From NCBI RefSeq assembly GCF_000022565.1, contig NC_012483.1:2976001-3040000 (forward strand): a stretch of DNA of 64,000 nucleotides. Direction: 5' to 3'. Of the stretch, positions 34,692 to 43,754 are shown in pieces. Each line of letters starts with the position of its first letter. The first letter of the stretch is position 1. Source of the stretch: Acidobacterium capsulatum ATCC 51196. GTDB lineage: Bacteria > Acidobacteriota > Terriglobia > Terriglobales > Acidobacteriaceae. The notes under the pieces were generated by a model. The model saw only the letters and a program-made list of their open reading frames with translations, was not told the DNA's origin and did no database searches. Made by a program: the position numbers and the translations under genes.

Positions 34692-36443
34692 CTATGGATG
34701 TGACGCCGCTTGAGAAGAAGCCGCTTTGGGCTTCGCCGCCAAACTACTGTTCAGTTGGCCCGGAGGCTCGCGGAGTTGAATCATGTCTGCCGTTCCCGTA
34801 TCTATCTCGCGCATGGTCAGTGGGTCGACTTGTGGCGAGCGAATGATATGAGGAGTAATCATAAAAACTAGCTCGTCGCTGGTGACCTCGTGCTTCTGGG
34901 TTGTGAAGAGATATTTCATGAAGGGAATCTCTCCAAAGCCTGGCCAGCCGCTCACGGTCTGGCTCACTTCTTTCTTGAGCAGACCAGCAAGGATAGTCGA
35001 TTCGCCATTTTTTAGCCGAACAATCTGCTGCGCTTTCTCCTGGCTGATGATTGGCTCCTCAACACCCTCCAGATCTTCAGTGCCGTTCTCTGAAGAGACA
35101 TCCACGCCAAGCTTTAACGTCACAGTGTGATCGAGATGAATCTGGGGCGTCATGTCAATATTGACGCCCACATCAAGATATTGAAATTGGGTTTCTGCTG
35201 CAGCGCTTGTCGAGCCCGTGGCATAGGTATAGGAACCAGTAGCCACAGGCAGCCGTTCCCCGAGCTTAAGACTGGCTTGTTCTCCGTTGAGAGCACGCAG
35301 TCGCGGGTTTTGCAGGATTTGTGTATTTGAGTCTGTTAACAGAAAGTCGGCTGCTGCCTGGCCGATGGTGATGCTATAGGCGGAGGTGTGTCCAATCTGT
35401 TCCAACGTCTGCGACGACCCGGAGTTTACAGTCAGCGACGTGGGAGGAGAAAGACCAATTTCCCGCATCTTGTCGCGGCTGACTTCCATTACTGTAACAT
35501 CGACAAGGACTTCCGGTTTAGGTTCATCCAGACTTGCGATGAGCATCTTCGCCAGGCGCAGCTCATCTGGCGTGCCGAGCATCACGATTGTGTCGTTGCT
35601 CTCTATTCCGAAAATCCTTGCGGACTGAAATACATTTCTTAACGCTGTTTGAATACCGGTGAAGTCGCTCGCCTGCGACACGTTGCCAACGTAAAAAACT
35701 TCAAGGGCCTGATTGCTGTATTCTTTCCGCTTAGCCGGAGTATTTTGAGCGACAAAGATCGTGTTGTGCGTAACAGGCTGCCAGAAGGTTCCAGATACCT
35801 TGCCCACAATGTTCAGAGCCTGGTAGGGAGTGACATTGCTGAGATCCACCTGAATCCTGTTTGAGCTAGAGGATGGATCGAACAGCACGTTGATGCCAAG
35901 CAGCTTTCCGATAGTGAGATAAATAACTTTACTGTCCGCAAGCATGTGAAGCGTTACGGGTCCGGCAACAGGAATATCGAGGTCGACGGGAGACTCAGGC
36001 ATATTTTCTGCCGAACCAGATGGAGCAGTCGATGCCTGGGTATGGGTGTTCTGCTGCAACCTCAGTTCCAGCGCGCGCGCGTCCGACTCAGCCATCTCAT
36101 TAGTTGGATCGGCGTCGAGTGCTTTTAGATAAGCAGCCAGAGCTGGAGCGAGGTTGCCATGTGTAGCAAACCCCTGCCCTTCCTTAACGTATTCCTCTGC
36201 GGCAGCCGTGCGCACGCGCTCAAAGGCGATACGATAGCGAATCTCTCCTGGCTTTAATTCGGATGCGCTCTTATAAGCGCGATATGCGGCGATAGCATCA
36301 TTTCGGGCTTCTGCAGCCTGCCCAATTTTATAATCACGCTTCGCGGATTCTGCGAGGGCTGGCGTGAGCAGCATCAGCAGGGGCACGGCGGCGAGAAGGA
36401 CTCGAATATAAACTGTTACAAATGCATGTCGCGAATACGGCAC
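34692..36443 (-). CDS. TPR-secretin, GspD/PilQ-like
   Basis: 583 residues from a GTG at 36441-36443. The start is chosen because GGCAGGAG lies 7 bases upstream and the signal peptide (FVTVYIRVLLAAVPLLMLLTPALAES) then begins the protein. A TPR region follows (YKIGQAAEARNDAIAAYRAYKSA, ALAAYLKALDADPTNEMAE). A secretin N-domain (ITLGKLLGINVLFDPS-like, VTPYQALNIVGKVSGTFW) and the secretin core (NPRLRALNGEQASLKLGERLPVA, LDVGVNIDMTPQIH, GESTILAGLL, SDELVFMITPHIIR) complete it. This domain order is common in acidobacterial type II/IV pilus secretins. Cotranscribed with the second secretin. Confidence 0.85.
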   Translation of the reverse strand: MPYSRHAFVTVYIRVLLAAVPLLMLLTPALAESAKRDYKIGQAAEARNDAIAAYRAYKSASELKPGEIRYRIAFERVRTAAAEEYVKEGQGFATHGNLAPALAAYLKALDADPTNEMAESDARALELRLQQNTHTQASTAPSGSAENMPESPVDLDIPVAGPVTLHMLADSKVIYLTIGKLLGINVLFDPSSSSNRIQVDLSNVTPYQALNIVGKVSGTFWQPVTHNTIFVAQNTPAKRKEYSNQALEVFYVGNVSQASDFTGIQTALRNVFQSARIFGIESNDTIVMLGTPDELRLAKMLIASLDEPKPEVLVDVTVMEVSRDKMREIGLSPPTSLTVNSGSSQTLEQIGHTSAYSITIGQAAADFLLTDSNTQILQNPRLRALNGEQASLKLGERLPVATGSYTYATGSTSAAAETQFQYLDVGVNIDMTPQIHLDHTVTLKLGVDVSSENGTEDLEGVEEPIISQEKAQQIVRLKNGESTILAGLLKKEVSQTVSGWPGFGEIPFMKYLFTTQKHEVTSDELVFMITPHIIRSPQVDPLTMREIDTGTADMIQLREPPGQLNSSLAAKPKAASSQAASHP

Positions 36444-36773
36444 AGAATAACTCCTGCCGGTATTGACTCGAAGCACTTCCCGGCTTCCCGGGATTTTGTA
36501 AATAAATGCGGTAATTAAATATTTCTTCGCTTGGGGTGGCGGGGAATTATCAGAGATGCGCACTGAGTGGCTCAGGCTATTTACATGTGATTTTTGCTTC
36601 CCGACATGATAGACGGTTGGCATTGCCGCAGCGCTCAAGGAAATGTGCGCTTATTCAGGCATAGATGCAAAACGATCCTGAATCATTATCCACGGCATAA
36701 CCGTCTGCCGCGTTGCGAGGTGTTATATGAGCAGGACAACGCGTGGGTTCTACGCTAGTCGCAAGACCACGAC
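36444..36773. other. 330-bp gene-free region upstream of the secretin pair
   Basis: No gene seen. The sequence is AT-rich next to the secretin start (ATAAATGCGGTAATTAAATATTT near 36500). It probably holds the promoter of the secretin pair and the terminator of the sigma operon. I could not place -35/-10 boxes with confidence, and no strong hairpin is visible. Confidence 0.5.
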
Positions 36774-37724
36774 CTAGAAGTCGGTCGGATCGAAAGGCCG
36801 CGGTGGCGTGTCGAGTCTTTGAAGGGTGTAGCCGGCAGGAATGCGAAACAGGCTCTCCTTTGGATTCTCCAGCCTGAGCCCTTTGATCATATAGGTCGTA
36901 TTGCCGAACCGCGCATCTCTACGCATGCTTAACAATACAAGTTGAAGCTTTGGCGAATACCATGTATCTTCTGTTGTTACTATTGGACGATCGTTACCAA
37001 TAGCGCTGACCGGAATGGTCCAGGTTCGCCGTGTTCCTATCGCTTTTACGCCGTCCACTGTTCTGGAGCCCAATGTTTTTGTTTCCGTGTCGCATCCGTC
37101 GCAGCCGCCGGCGAACTCTAGCCGGAAGGACGGTCCTCCCATGTCCGCTGCCCCAGGTATGTGATGAACGGAAAGCTGTTGGGTAGCTCTCGAAGCTGCT
37201 CCGGGAGACGCGTTTCGGAAGATTGGCTTGCCGGGAAGAACGCCTATCGGAGAGACATGGGCAACTTTCACATCTGAGGTGAAAACAATATGTTCGTGTG
37301 AGACTGGATCGAAGATAGAGGTAAGAATCGGCGGTTGTGCGTGAACGTCTGCGGTGGAACCGTTGCCCCCTGCTCGAAAAACGAAGAATGCTCCATTCCA
37401 CCCCAGTCTCTCGACACGAACCGTTCTTCCTTGCTTATCGCGCGCAACCGTTGCAGTAATTGTCTGTCGGATGTGCGTGCCGTCTGCCAGCGTTTGCCTG
37501 ATTTCTGTGATGGCCTCGGCCTGATAGGGCTCGTTTCTTACGACTGCCGTTCGTTCTGGCCCCTCAAAGGGTCCGCCCAGTCCAGGAGGTGGTCCAACCT
37601 GCATACCCGCAATCAACTGTCCATTGATCTCATGACCATTTATAAGATCGGCGTGAACAGCTCCCGCAGCATAGACTCCATAGCAAGTTACAAGAGTCAG
37701 ACAGCAGCAGAGCTTCCAGTTCAT
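36774..37724 (-). CDS. Secreted protein of unknown function, in a sigma-factor operon
   Basis: 316 residues with a signal peptide (LCCCLTLVTCYGVYAAGAVHA). I know no named domain. The pattern TEIRQTLADGTHIRQTITATVARDKQGRTVRVER, SIFDPVSHEHIVF, TKTLGSRTVDGVKAIGTRRTWTIP, DTWYSPKLQLVLLSMRRDARFG and LFRIPAGYTL recalls a family of exported proteins frequent in acidobacteria, often beside sigma factors. An envelope or periplasmic protein is likely. It overlaps the anti-sigma-like gene by ATGA, so it is translated with it. Confidence 0.78.
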   Translation of the reverse strand: MNWKLCCCLTLVTCYGVYAAGAVHADLINGHEINGQLIAGMQVGPPPGLGGPFEGPERTAVVRNEPYQAEAITEIRQTLADGTHIRQTITATVARDKQGRTVRVERLGWNGAFFVFRAGGNGSTADVHAQPPILTSIFDPVSHEHIVFTSDVKVAHVSPIGVLPGKPIFRNASPGAASRATQQLSVHHIPGAADMGGPSFRLEFAGGCDGCDTETKTLGSRTVDGVKAIGTRRTWTIPVSAIGNDRPIVTTEDTWYSPKLQLVLLSMRRDARFGNTTYMIKGLRLENPKESLFRIPAGYTLQRLDTPPRPFDPTDF

Positions 37725-38374
37725 TCCATGTCTCCTGTTGTAGTGAGCGGGAAAGGCACGCTGAGGGCGCGCGGCAGACCGTCAGCGCCCAGGATTAATT
37801 CTGCGACAAATCGGTGATGACCCTCCTCGGAACTGACAGGGACTCCCAAGGTAAGCAGCTCATTCTGCGAGACAGACACAGGAATCGTTGAGATGGTTCC
37901 TGTCGTCACCGCGCGGTCAGAGTACGGCAGCGGAATGATAAGATTACCTGCTTCGTTTGCAACCGCTGCAGAGATGACAGTCTCGGTATGAACTGCTTCC
38001 GGCGCTGTCGATGACGAGATCTTCGCCGCAGAGGCAGCGGGATGGGTGGGCACAGGCTGTGCAGAATTAGAGGCGATTCTGGCGATACCGGACGCATCCC
38101 TTTGCGGCAAAAGAAGCCTTGTTATCAGCCAAGGCAAAAGGACACAGGCCACTGTGGCAGCTGCAGAGAGAGCAAGAATGCGGACCCGCACTGCGCGCTG
38201 TCTCGAATCTAAGGCGCCTGGCTTCTGCGCATTAGAGTGCTGTTTGCTGATTATCCTGAGGTATTCGCGCAAAGCTGGAGGAGGTTCGTGCTGAGTCTGA
38301 TGCCGTAGTTCCTCCAGCATCGAATCCAGGGAAGAAAACTGTGCGTTCTCTATCTTCGACGAGGACGGTTTCAT
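37721..38374 (-). CDS. Putative anti-sigma factor / single-pass membrane protein
   Basis: 217 residues from the ATG at 38372-38374, preceded by AAGGAGG at 8 bases. The N-terminus is soluble (MLEELRHQTQHEPPPALREYLRII). One membrane helix follows (ILALSAAATVACVLLPWLITRLL), and then a periplasmic part whose end (NELLTLGVPVSSEEGHHRFVAELILGADGLPRALSVPF) resembles a TonB-box-distant strand pattern. I infer an anti-sigma role from position directly behind an ECF sigma gene and from the topology. No zinc-binding anti-sigma motif (HxxxCxxC) is seen. Confidence 0.65.
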   Translation of the reverse strand: MKPSSSKIENAQFSSLDSMLEELRHQTQHEPPPALREYLRIISKQHSNAQKPGALDSRQRAVRVRILALSAAATVACVLLPWLITRLLLPQRDASGIARIASNSAQPVPTHPAASAAKISSSTAPEAVHTETVISAAVANEAGNLIIPLPYSDRAVTTGTISTIPVSVSQNELLTLGVPVSSEEGHHRFVAELILGADGLPRALSVPFPLTTTGDME

Positions 38375-38396
38375 TTGCGTACCCTCCTTATTCATA

Positions 38397-39185
38397 TTAT
38401 TGAGCCTTGGATGAAGCGGATTTCTCATCGGAGGGCTGACGCATCTTTGCTGCCAGCAGCCCCTTCGCACGATTCATGCGGGAGGCGATGGTGCCTTCTG
38501 TGACCTGCAGAAGCGTCGCCGCATCCTTATAGCTCTTCTCCTGCAGGCTGCACAATACGAGAACCTCTCTGTAGTGCGTCGGAAGTTCTAAGATGGCGCG
38601 ATACAAGCTCCGCAATTCTGCCCGGGCCACAACTACGGCCAAGCTTTCATCGGATATTCTGCCATTGCCGGTGAGGAGTTCATTGGTCTCATTTCCTATA
38701 GAAAGGTCTAACATACCCTCCAGAGAGACGAGTCGTCTCCCTTTGCGCAGCTCTCTCCTCGCGAGGTTTCTTGCAATTCCCAGCAGGTAGCCTTCGAGTG
38801 TTCCTTTTTCCGGATCGAAACCCAGTTGTTTTTCGCCAGACATTATTTCCAGGATCACCACAAACGCTTCCTGGGTCAGATCTTCCGCAATCGTGAGAGA
38901 CCCTGTCATGTGTACCAGAAAACGATAGATGGTTCGCGAATAGCGATCGTAGATTGCCAGGAAAGCCTGATTGTCGCATTCTGATATATCTGCTTGCGCT
39001 GCAGTTTCAGAGTCGCGATCGGAGTGCCTTCCTTCGGCGCGCGCATCCGTTTTCGGCTGAAACCATAGCAACAATCTTTTCCTGTCTTGCATTGCAATCT
39101 TGACGCGAGAGACTTCCAAAATGCTCAGATTTTCTTTGGAAAATACGGAATAGAGCTTGCCCTGCGATGGTCGTTCGATGCACAC
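38397..39185 (-). CDS. ECF-type RNA polymerase sigma factor
   Basis: 262 residues (or about 231 if it starts at the ATG at 39090-39092). Region 2: FLAIYDRYSRTIYRFLVHMTG, EDLTQEAFVVILEI and GTLEGYLLGIARNLARRELRK. Region 4: YRAILELPTHYREVLVLCSLQEKSYKDAATLLQVTEGTIASRMNRAKGLL, a clean helix-turn-helix. Regions 3 and 1.1 are absent, as in ECF factors. The N-terminal 70 residues are not typical of the family. It heads the operon sigma / anti-sigma-like / secreted protein, and may also drive the secretins downstream. Confidence 0.88.
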   Translation of the reverse strand: MCIERPSQGKLYSVFSKENLSILEVSRVKIAMQDRKRLLLWFQPKTDARAEGRHSDRDSETAAQADISECDNQAFLAIYDRYSRTIYRFLVHMTGSLTIAEDLTQEAFVVILEIMSGEKQLGFDPEKGTLEGYLLGIARNLARRELRKGRRLVSLEGMLDLSIGNETNELLTGNGRISDESLAVVVARAELRSLYRAILELPTHYREVLVLCSLQEKSYKDAATLLQVTEGTIASRMNRAKGLLAAKMRQPSDEKSASSKAQ

Positions 39186-40071
39186 GGCCTCTCTCTGTCA
39201 GAGGCGGTCGAAGTAGCCCCTTTGGAGGGTGGTTAATGCGCTCTTGCTGACCTTTACGGTGCTGTGTGCGAAGCTTGCTCTAAGCCGGAAGGCGAAGTCT
39301 CTTCCAGGTCGTCGGAGTTTCAGGTCTAAAGTTCGGTCTGGAAGCCGTGCCTTGAAAGATACTGAGATGGGGTCGAGCAACACGGCTAAACTGAAACGTC
39401 GGGAATTAGCGGCCCAATACGGATATCAGGCAGACCTATCTGTCCATGATGGTCGAGAATGGCCGGCGTCGTGTATCTCCTGATCTTGCTTCCTAAGCGT
39501 TGAAAGTCTTTGAGGCCCTGCAGCCGCATTGCCGCTCTCGATCTGAAAGAGCCCAAGCAGTAGACCGATGACGAATGGAAGATGCAGCTTGGAGCGCTGC
39601 GAGACCCCGGCTTTGCGTATCCGCGCGGAAAGCCTCGCCGCACTCCCGCACAAGTGCTCTTTTCAAGCCCTGAATAGAAGTGATCTGGATACGCGGGTCG
39701 TAGAAGCGCTTCCCTGGCTCGTCTTCACAGATGCAGACATGGACTGGGAGTGGCTGGTTCGGAACGCGAACCGCGCGCGTTTCGTCCTTCGGCGAGGCCG
39801 AAGATTGCAAAGGTGCCGGGATGCGGGGAGTGTCCATGGAGTAACCCGCCTCGCCACCAGCTTGCGCCAGCCGCTTTGGCACGTCAAGCACCCGACCGCA
39901 GAAAGATCTTGCCCATCTACGCGTTTACGCGCGTAAACGCATCGGCGTCGCAATCAATGCTCCGATCTCCAAGCAACTGAATCAACACGCGTTCACGCCT
40001 GCAAACCAAAACCGCAAGCCGGTTTACCGGCAGCAACCCTACTGGGGGTGACGTGTCGTAGCGTCAATCCC
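39186..40071. other. 886-bp region without a recognisable gene
   Basis: Open frames exist on both strands, but none has a supported start, family or consistent codon pattern. The stretch may hold degraded plasmid-type genes, read on the minus strand from the palindrome at 39921. The piece just before 40072 (CGTAGCGTCAATCCC) is the 5' exon of the group II intron. Confidence 0.5.
39921..39940. promoter_or_regulatory. Perfect 20-bp palindrome, candidate operator
   Basis: GCGTTTACGCGCGTAAACGC, symmetric without mismatch. A related half, CACGCGTTCACGCCTGC, lies about 50 bases further (39987-40003). Palindromes of this kind occur in plasmid partition or replication control regions. That reading is an inference; here it sits in a segment with a primase fragment. 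Confidence 0.45.
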
Positions 40072-40436
40072 GTGCGCAAGCACGGAACCGGCAAGGTGTA
40101 GCGAATGCAAGAGTCGTACGGTGAGGGCCTAGCCAGCCACACCGGCTCCGAGTCTTGCGGATGTGGCCGTAAGGCCATGTACGAAGCGTAGACAGGAGGA
40201 ACTACAGGCCAGGCTATTGAGCCGCGAAATATCCCTAACTTCAGGACGCCGACGCCTTGACACAACGCGGAAGGCAACATCCTGACAAGCAGTATGGCGA
40301 GCTTGGCAGGAGTCCTGCGCGGTCTATGACCCTGGCATGTAGGGACACACTTTGCACGGAAATTGAGAGATCCCGGGTTCACCTGAGAGCGGCCAGCGTT
40401 CTCGGGACGCATCGGGAAGTCTAAGGACAGGAGCCG

Positions 40437-41953
40437 ATGATGAACGAACACGGGAAGTCGGACAGACTCATAGTACCGGGGAAGTCTCCGAACAAAGCCA
40501 GAGTATCGGTGGCGGAGGAGATGGAGGGAAGGGGTCTGACCAAGGGGAATCTGGGCCAACAAAACGCGCCCCGGACTCAGAGCCGGATCAAGGGGGTCCC
40601 CGGCGACAGGTCTTCGTCGCTGGGGTCTCTCAGCGCGCCAAGTGAGTTGGAACAGATACGACAAACGGCAAAATCGAACAAGGATGCAAGGTTCACTGCT
40701 CTGATGCATCATGTCTACCGGATCGACACCCTGCGGTTCGCCTACTTGCAGTTGAAGAGGCACGCTGCGGCGGGTGTGGACGGGGAGACATGGCGGCACT
40801 ACGGCGAGGCTCTTGAGGAGAATCTCCAGAATCTCTCCCATAGACTGAAGCGCGGGGCATACCGGGCCAAGCCGGTGCGTAGGGTGTACATCCCGAAGGC
40901 GGATGGGCGGCAGCGACCGCTCGGCGTCCCGGCGCTCGAAGACAAGCTCGTTCAGAGAGCGACGGTGGAGGTACTGAATCAAATCTACGAAACCGACTTC
41001 CTCGGCTTCTCTTATGGGTTCCGTCCAAAGCGGCACCAGCATAAAGCGCTGGATGCGTTGTGGTGTGGACTCCATGAGCGACGTGTGAACTGGGTGCTGG
41101 ACCTGGACGTGCGCAGCTTCTTCGACAGGCTGTCGCATGAATGGCTGGTCCGGTTCCTCCAGCATCGGATAGCGGACCGGCGCGTTGTGCGTCTCATCCA
41201 GAAATGGCTGAACGCGGGCGTGCTGGAAAAGGGCAAGCGAACCTTCGTGGAAGCAGGCTCGCCACAGGGCGGAAGTGCATCGCCCCTGTTGGCGAATATC
41301 TACCTCCACTACGTCTTCGATCTCTGGGTTCAGGCATGGCGTAAGAAGCGTGCGCACGGCGATGTAATCGTGGTGCGTTATGCGGACACATCGTGGTTGG
41401 GTTCGAGTACAAAGACGAGGCCGAACGGTTCTGGTTGGAACTGAAAGAACGAATGGAGAAGTTCCAACTGGAGCTGCACCCGGAGAAGACGCGGCTGATC
41501 GAGTTCGGACGCCATGCGGCGAAGAACCGAAAGCGCGCCGGTCTGGGCAAGCCGGAGACCTTCGACTTCCTCGGCTTCACGCATATCTGCGGGAAGACAA
41601 AGAAGGGAAGGTTCATGGTGCTTCGGCAGACGATTCGCAAGCGCATGCAGGCCAAGCTGCAAGAGGTGAAGATCGGCTTGTGGCGGCGCATGCATGACCC
41701 TGTTCCGGAAGTCGGAAAGTGGTTGAAGTCCGTTGTGGGCGGGCATATCCGATACTTCGGAGTGCCGGGCAACCGGCATGCTCTGGCCCATTTTCGTTAC
41801 ACCGTGAGCAACCTCTGGCATCGCGCTCTGTGCAGGCGAAGCCAGCATGGTCGCGTCAAGTGGGAACGAATGAAACGGCTCATCCGCAAATGGCTTCCTC
41901 CGGCCCATATCTGCCGTCCTTATCCTTCGCGCCGTCTGCGCGTCACCACCTGA
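40437..41953 (+). pseudogene. ltrA: Group II intron reverse transcriptase/maturase, frameshifted
   Basis: Two adjacent frames make one protein. 40437-41386 encodes RT motifs up to VIVVRYAD, and 41387 onward continues in another frame as the DIVVGFEYKDEAERF continuation. Comparison with the second copy (GCCGATGACATC at 45469-45480) shows one base missing after GCGGAC at about 41386. The active-site Y-A-D-D is therefore destroyed. Other parts are intact: FLGFSYGFRP, DLDVRSFFD, GSPQGGSASPLLANIYL, FLGFTHICGK, and the maturase X region with HDPVPEVGKWLKSVVGGHIRYFGVPGN. No endonuclease domain. A GGACAGGAG site precedes the start. Confidence 0.88.
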
Positions 41954-41958
41954 GGTAA

Positions 41959-41991
41959 GAGCCGTATGCGGGAAATCCGCCCGTACGGATC
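41959..41991 (+). ncRNA. Group II intron domain V, copy 1
   Basis: Hairpin of the form GAGCCGTATGCGGG-AAA-TCCGCCCGTACGGATC, the catalytic domain V. The second copy at 46047 has the pair T-A changed to G-C at both sides of the stem (CCGTA/TACGG to CCGGA/TCCGG), which supports the fold. Confidence 0.85.
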
Positions 41992-42087
41992 TGTGCGGGG
42001 GGTACGGCGTAAGCCGTATCCCTACCGCGACTACGTACATCCGGTGCGGAGCACCGTTGTGGTTCCGGGAACGATATTTCGGTTGCA

Positions 42088-42414
42088 TCAGCTCCTCGTA
42101 CCCGCGACGGAATCCACCGAAGTGCTGCCGTTGGCAGCACGGCTTGCAGGCTTTCTCGGAGACTGCTCCGGTGAGTCATTGGGCGATGGTTTGCGAGTCC
42201 TCAGAGTGGGCGTGACGGTCTGCGCTTCGGAGGACTTCAGGAACTCCTGGAAGTCGCGGTCCTTCGAGAAGATGTAGGCGAGCGCCTGTTCGATGACTTC
42301 ATCCGCTGTTGCATGGAGGAATGCGGCATACTGATCGAGTTGGGTAGCCGTCGTGTCGAGCAGCCGGATATAGGCGTTGATGTGCCGGGTTCGGGTGACT
42401 TCAAGCAGGGGCAT
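42088..42414 (-). CDS. Small accessory protein of unknown function
   Basis: 108 residues with an AGGAGA ribosome site 6 bases upstream. Helical N-terminus MPLLEVTRTRHINAYIRLLDTTATQLDQYAAFLHATADEVIEQALAYIFSKDRDFQEFL, then a disordered Ser/Pro/Arg tail. I do not recognise a named family. It resembles small DNA-binding or partition-accessory proteins of plasmids and ICEs, but no proof is visible. It follows a primase-like fragment by 27 bases in the same direction, suggesting a former plasmid or ICE operon. Confidence 0.6.
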   Translation of the reverse strand: MPLLEVTRTRHINAYIRLLDTTATQLDQYAAFLHATADEVIEQALAYIFSKDRDFQEFLKSSEAQTVTPTLRTRKPSPNDSPEQSPRKPASRAANGSTSVDSVAGTRS

Positions 42415-42441
42415 TTGTGTTCTCCTTCGTGGGGTGCGTGT

Positions 42442-42825
42442 TCAGGCTGTTCTCTTGCGTGCGACCATACGCTCCGCTGTCGAGGCTATCTCTCTCGCTC
42501 GGACTGCACAGAGGGCGCGGGGAAACTCGAAGCGGCGACGCACTTCAAGCATGGTGATAACGCCGTCGATGCGGATGCCTTCGAGCAGCCAGAGATGAGC
42601 GGAAGCGACATCGATGGTGCGCTGGGCGTAGTAGACGGGGTTGGGCTTGTCGGAGCGCCGGGAAGCCAGTTCCCGCGTCAACTTCATGGCATCGGCTCCA
42701 TGGGCGAGTTGCGCCGTGACCCAGGCCCAGTCCTTCTCGGAATTGCTGCGCTTGCCCTTATGGGGCGGAAGCGTATGACCGAATGACGTGCCTTCGGCTA
42801 CTCCTCCGCCGACATGGAAGTCCTC
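42442..42825 (-). pseudogene. C-terminal fragment, possibly of a RepB-like primase
   Basis: The open frame keeps about 125 residues ending with a normal stop; its 5' part is cut off by the IS21 end at 42826. Seen: GKRSNSEKDWAWVTAQLAHGADAMKLTRELASRRSDKPNPVYYAQRTIDVASAHLWLLEG. The SEKDWAWV and DKPNPVYYAQRT pattern recalls the C-terminal region of RepB-like DNA primases on plasmids and ICEs. This is a family-level guess. Confidence 0.45.
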
Positions 42826-42971
42826 TGTCAACGCCGTTTGAAAATTCCTCGTATTTGGGCGTTTGAAAATTCCCCACTTTTGGCAGGTTGAGATTTTGGA
42901 TCAGGCCGGGAGTGTGCGGCGGAGGGCGTAGCCCGGAGCCGCATACTCCCGGAAGCCGGTCCAGGTTGGGG

Positions 42972-43754
42972 TCAGGCTCCTTCCCTGTTGGGGGTTTTGG
43001 CGGCGATCACCCCGGCCTTCTTCTTGTCCTTGAGCCGGTAGCTCTCGCCCTTGATGTTGATGGTGGTGGAGTGGTGCAGCAGACGATCCAGAATCGCCGA
43101 CGCAATCACGTTGTCAGCGAAGATCGTGCCCCAGTCGCCATAGCTCTTGTTTGAGGTAACGATGATCGATCCCTTTTCATAGCGCTCGCTGACCAGCCGG
43201 AACAGGCAGGTGGCGGCGAAGGGATCCAGCGCCAGATAGCCCATTTCATCCAGGATCAGCAGCTTGGGCTTGACCAGCAGGGTCATCCGCTCCTTGAGCT
43301 TGTTCTCGTCGCGGGCGCGCTGGAACTGCTGCACCAGGTCCTGCACGGTGACGAAGTAGACCGTGTTTCCGGCCACGATGGCCTCGGTGCCGAGCGCGAT
43401 GGCCAGATGCGTTTTACCCACTCCGGGCGGGCCGAGCAGCAGCACGTTCTCCTTACGTTCCAGAAACGCCAGACCGGCCAGCTCGCGCAGTTTGCGCTCG
43501 TCGACCGAGGGCTGGAAGTCGAAATCGAACTGGTCCAGGCCCTTGTTGTAGGGGAAATGCGCCCATTGGGTCTTCAGGCGCACGTTGCGCGTGTGCTTGG
43601 CCTGGCTCTCGGCTTCCAGGGCCTGCTCCAGGAAATCCAGATAGGGCAGGTCCTTGGCTGAAGCCTCTTCGGCGATGGCTTCATAGCAGTTAGGCAGGTG
43701 CGACAAGCGCAGCCGCTGCATGTGGTTGAGCAGACGTTCAGACTGTAGCGACAT
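42972..43754 (-). CDS. istB: IstB-like ATP-binding protein of IS21 family
   Basis: Transposition helper ATPase, 260 residues, usual length. Walker A GPPGVGKTHLAIAL, Walker B PKLLILDEMGYL, sensor region IIVTSNKSYGDWG and the IstB N-terminus (LRLSHLPNCYEAIAEEASAKDLPYLDFL). The start overlaps the istA 3' end by 17 bases, as usual in IS21 elements. Looks intact. Confidence 0.95.
   Translation of the reverse strand: MSLQSERLLNHMQRLRLSHLPNCYEAIAEEASAKDLPYLDFLEQALEAESQAKHTRNVRLKTQWAHFPYNKGLDQFDFDFQPSVDERKLRELAGLAFLERKENVLLLGPPGVGKTHLAIALGTEAIVAGNTVYFVTVQDLVQQFQRARDENKLKERMTLLVKPKLLILDEMGYLALDPFAATCLFRLVSERYEKGSIIVTSNKSYGDWGTIFADNVIASAILDRLLHHSTTINIKGESYRLKDKKKAGVIAAKTPNREGA

Larger units (their letters stand above)
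40072..42031 (+). mobile_element. Group II intron, full-length copy (about 1.96 kb)
   Basis: The 5' end begins GTGCGCAAGCACGG, a typical bacterial GUGCG start. The 3' end CCTACCGCGAC is shared with a second copy, where sequence identity stops exactly (42031 and 46119). It holds an RT gene (40437-41953), domain V (41959-41991) and a domain VI hairpin before the end. The 5' exon end GCGTCAATCCC is identical to the one in front of a third fragment at 46134. The encoded RT is frameshifted, so self-mobility is unlikely. Confidence 0.85.

Noticed and set aside
39493-39891. 132-residue minus-strand frame in the empty stretch before the intron
   Set aside because: No start context or family, and a competing frame on the same strand is equally open; too weak to call a gene.
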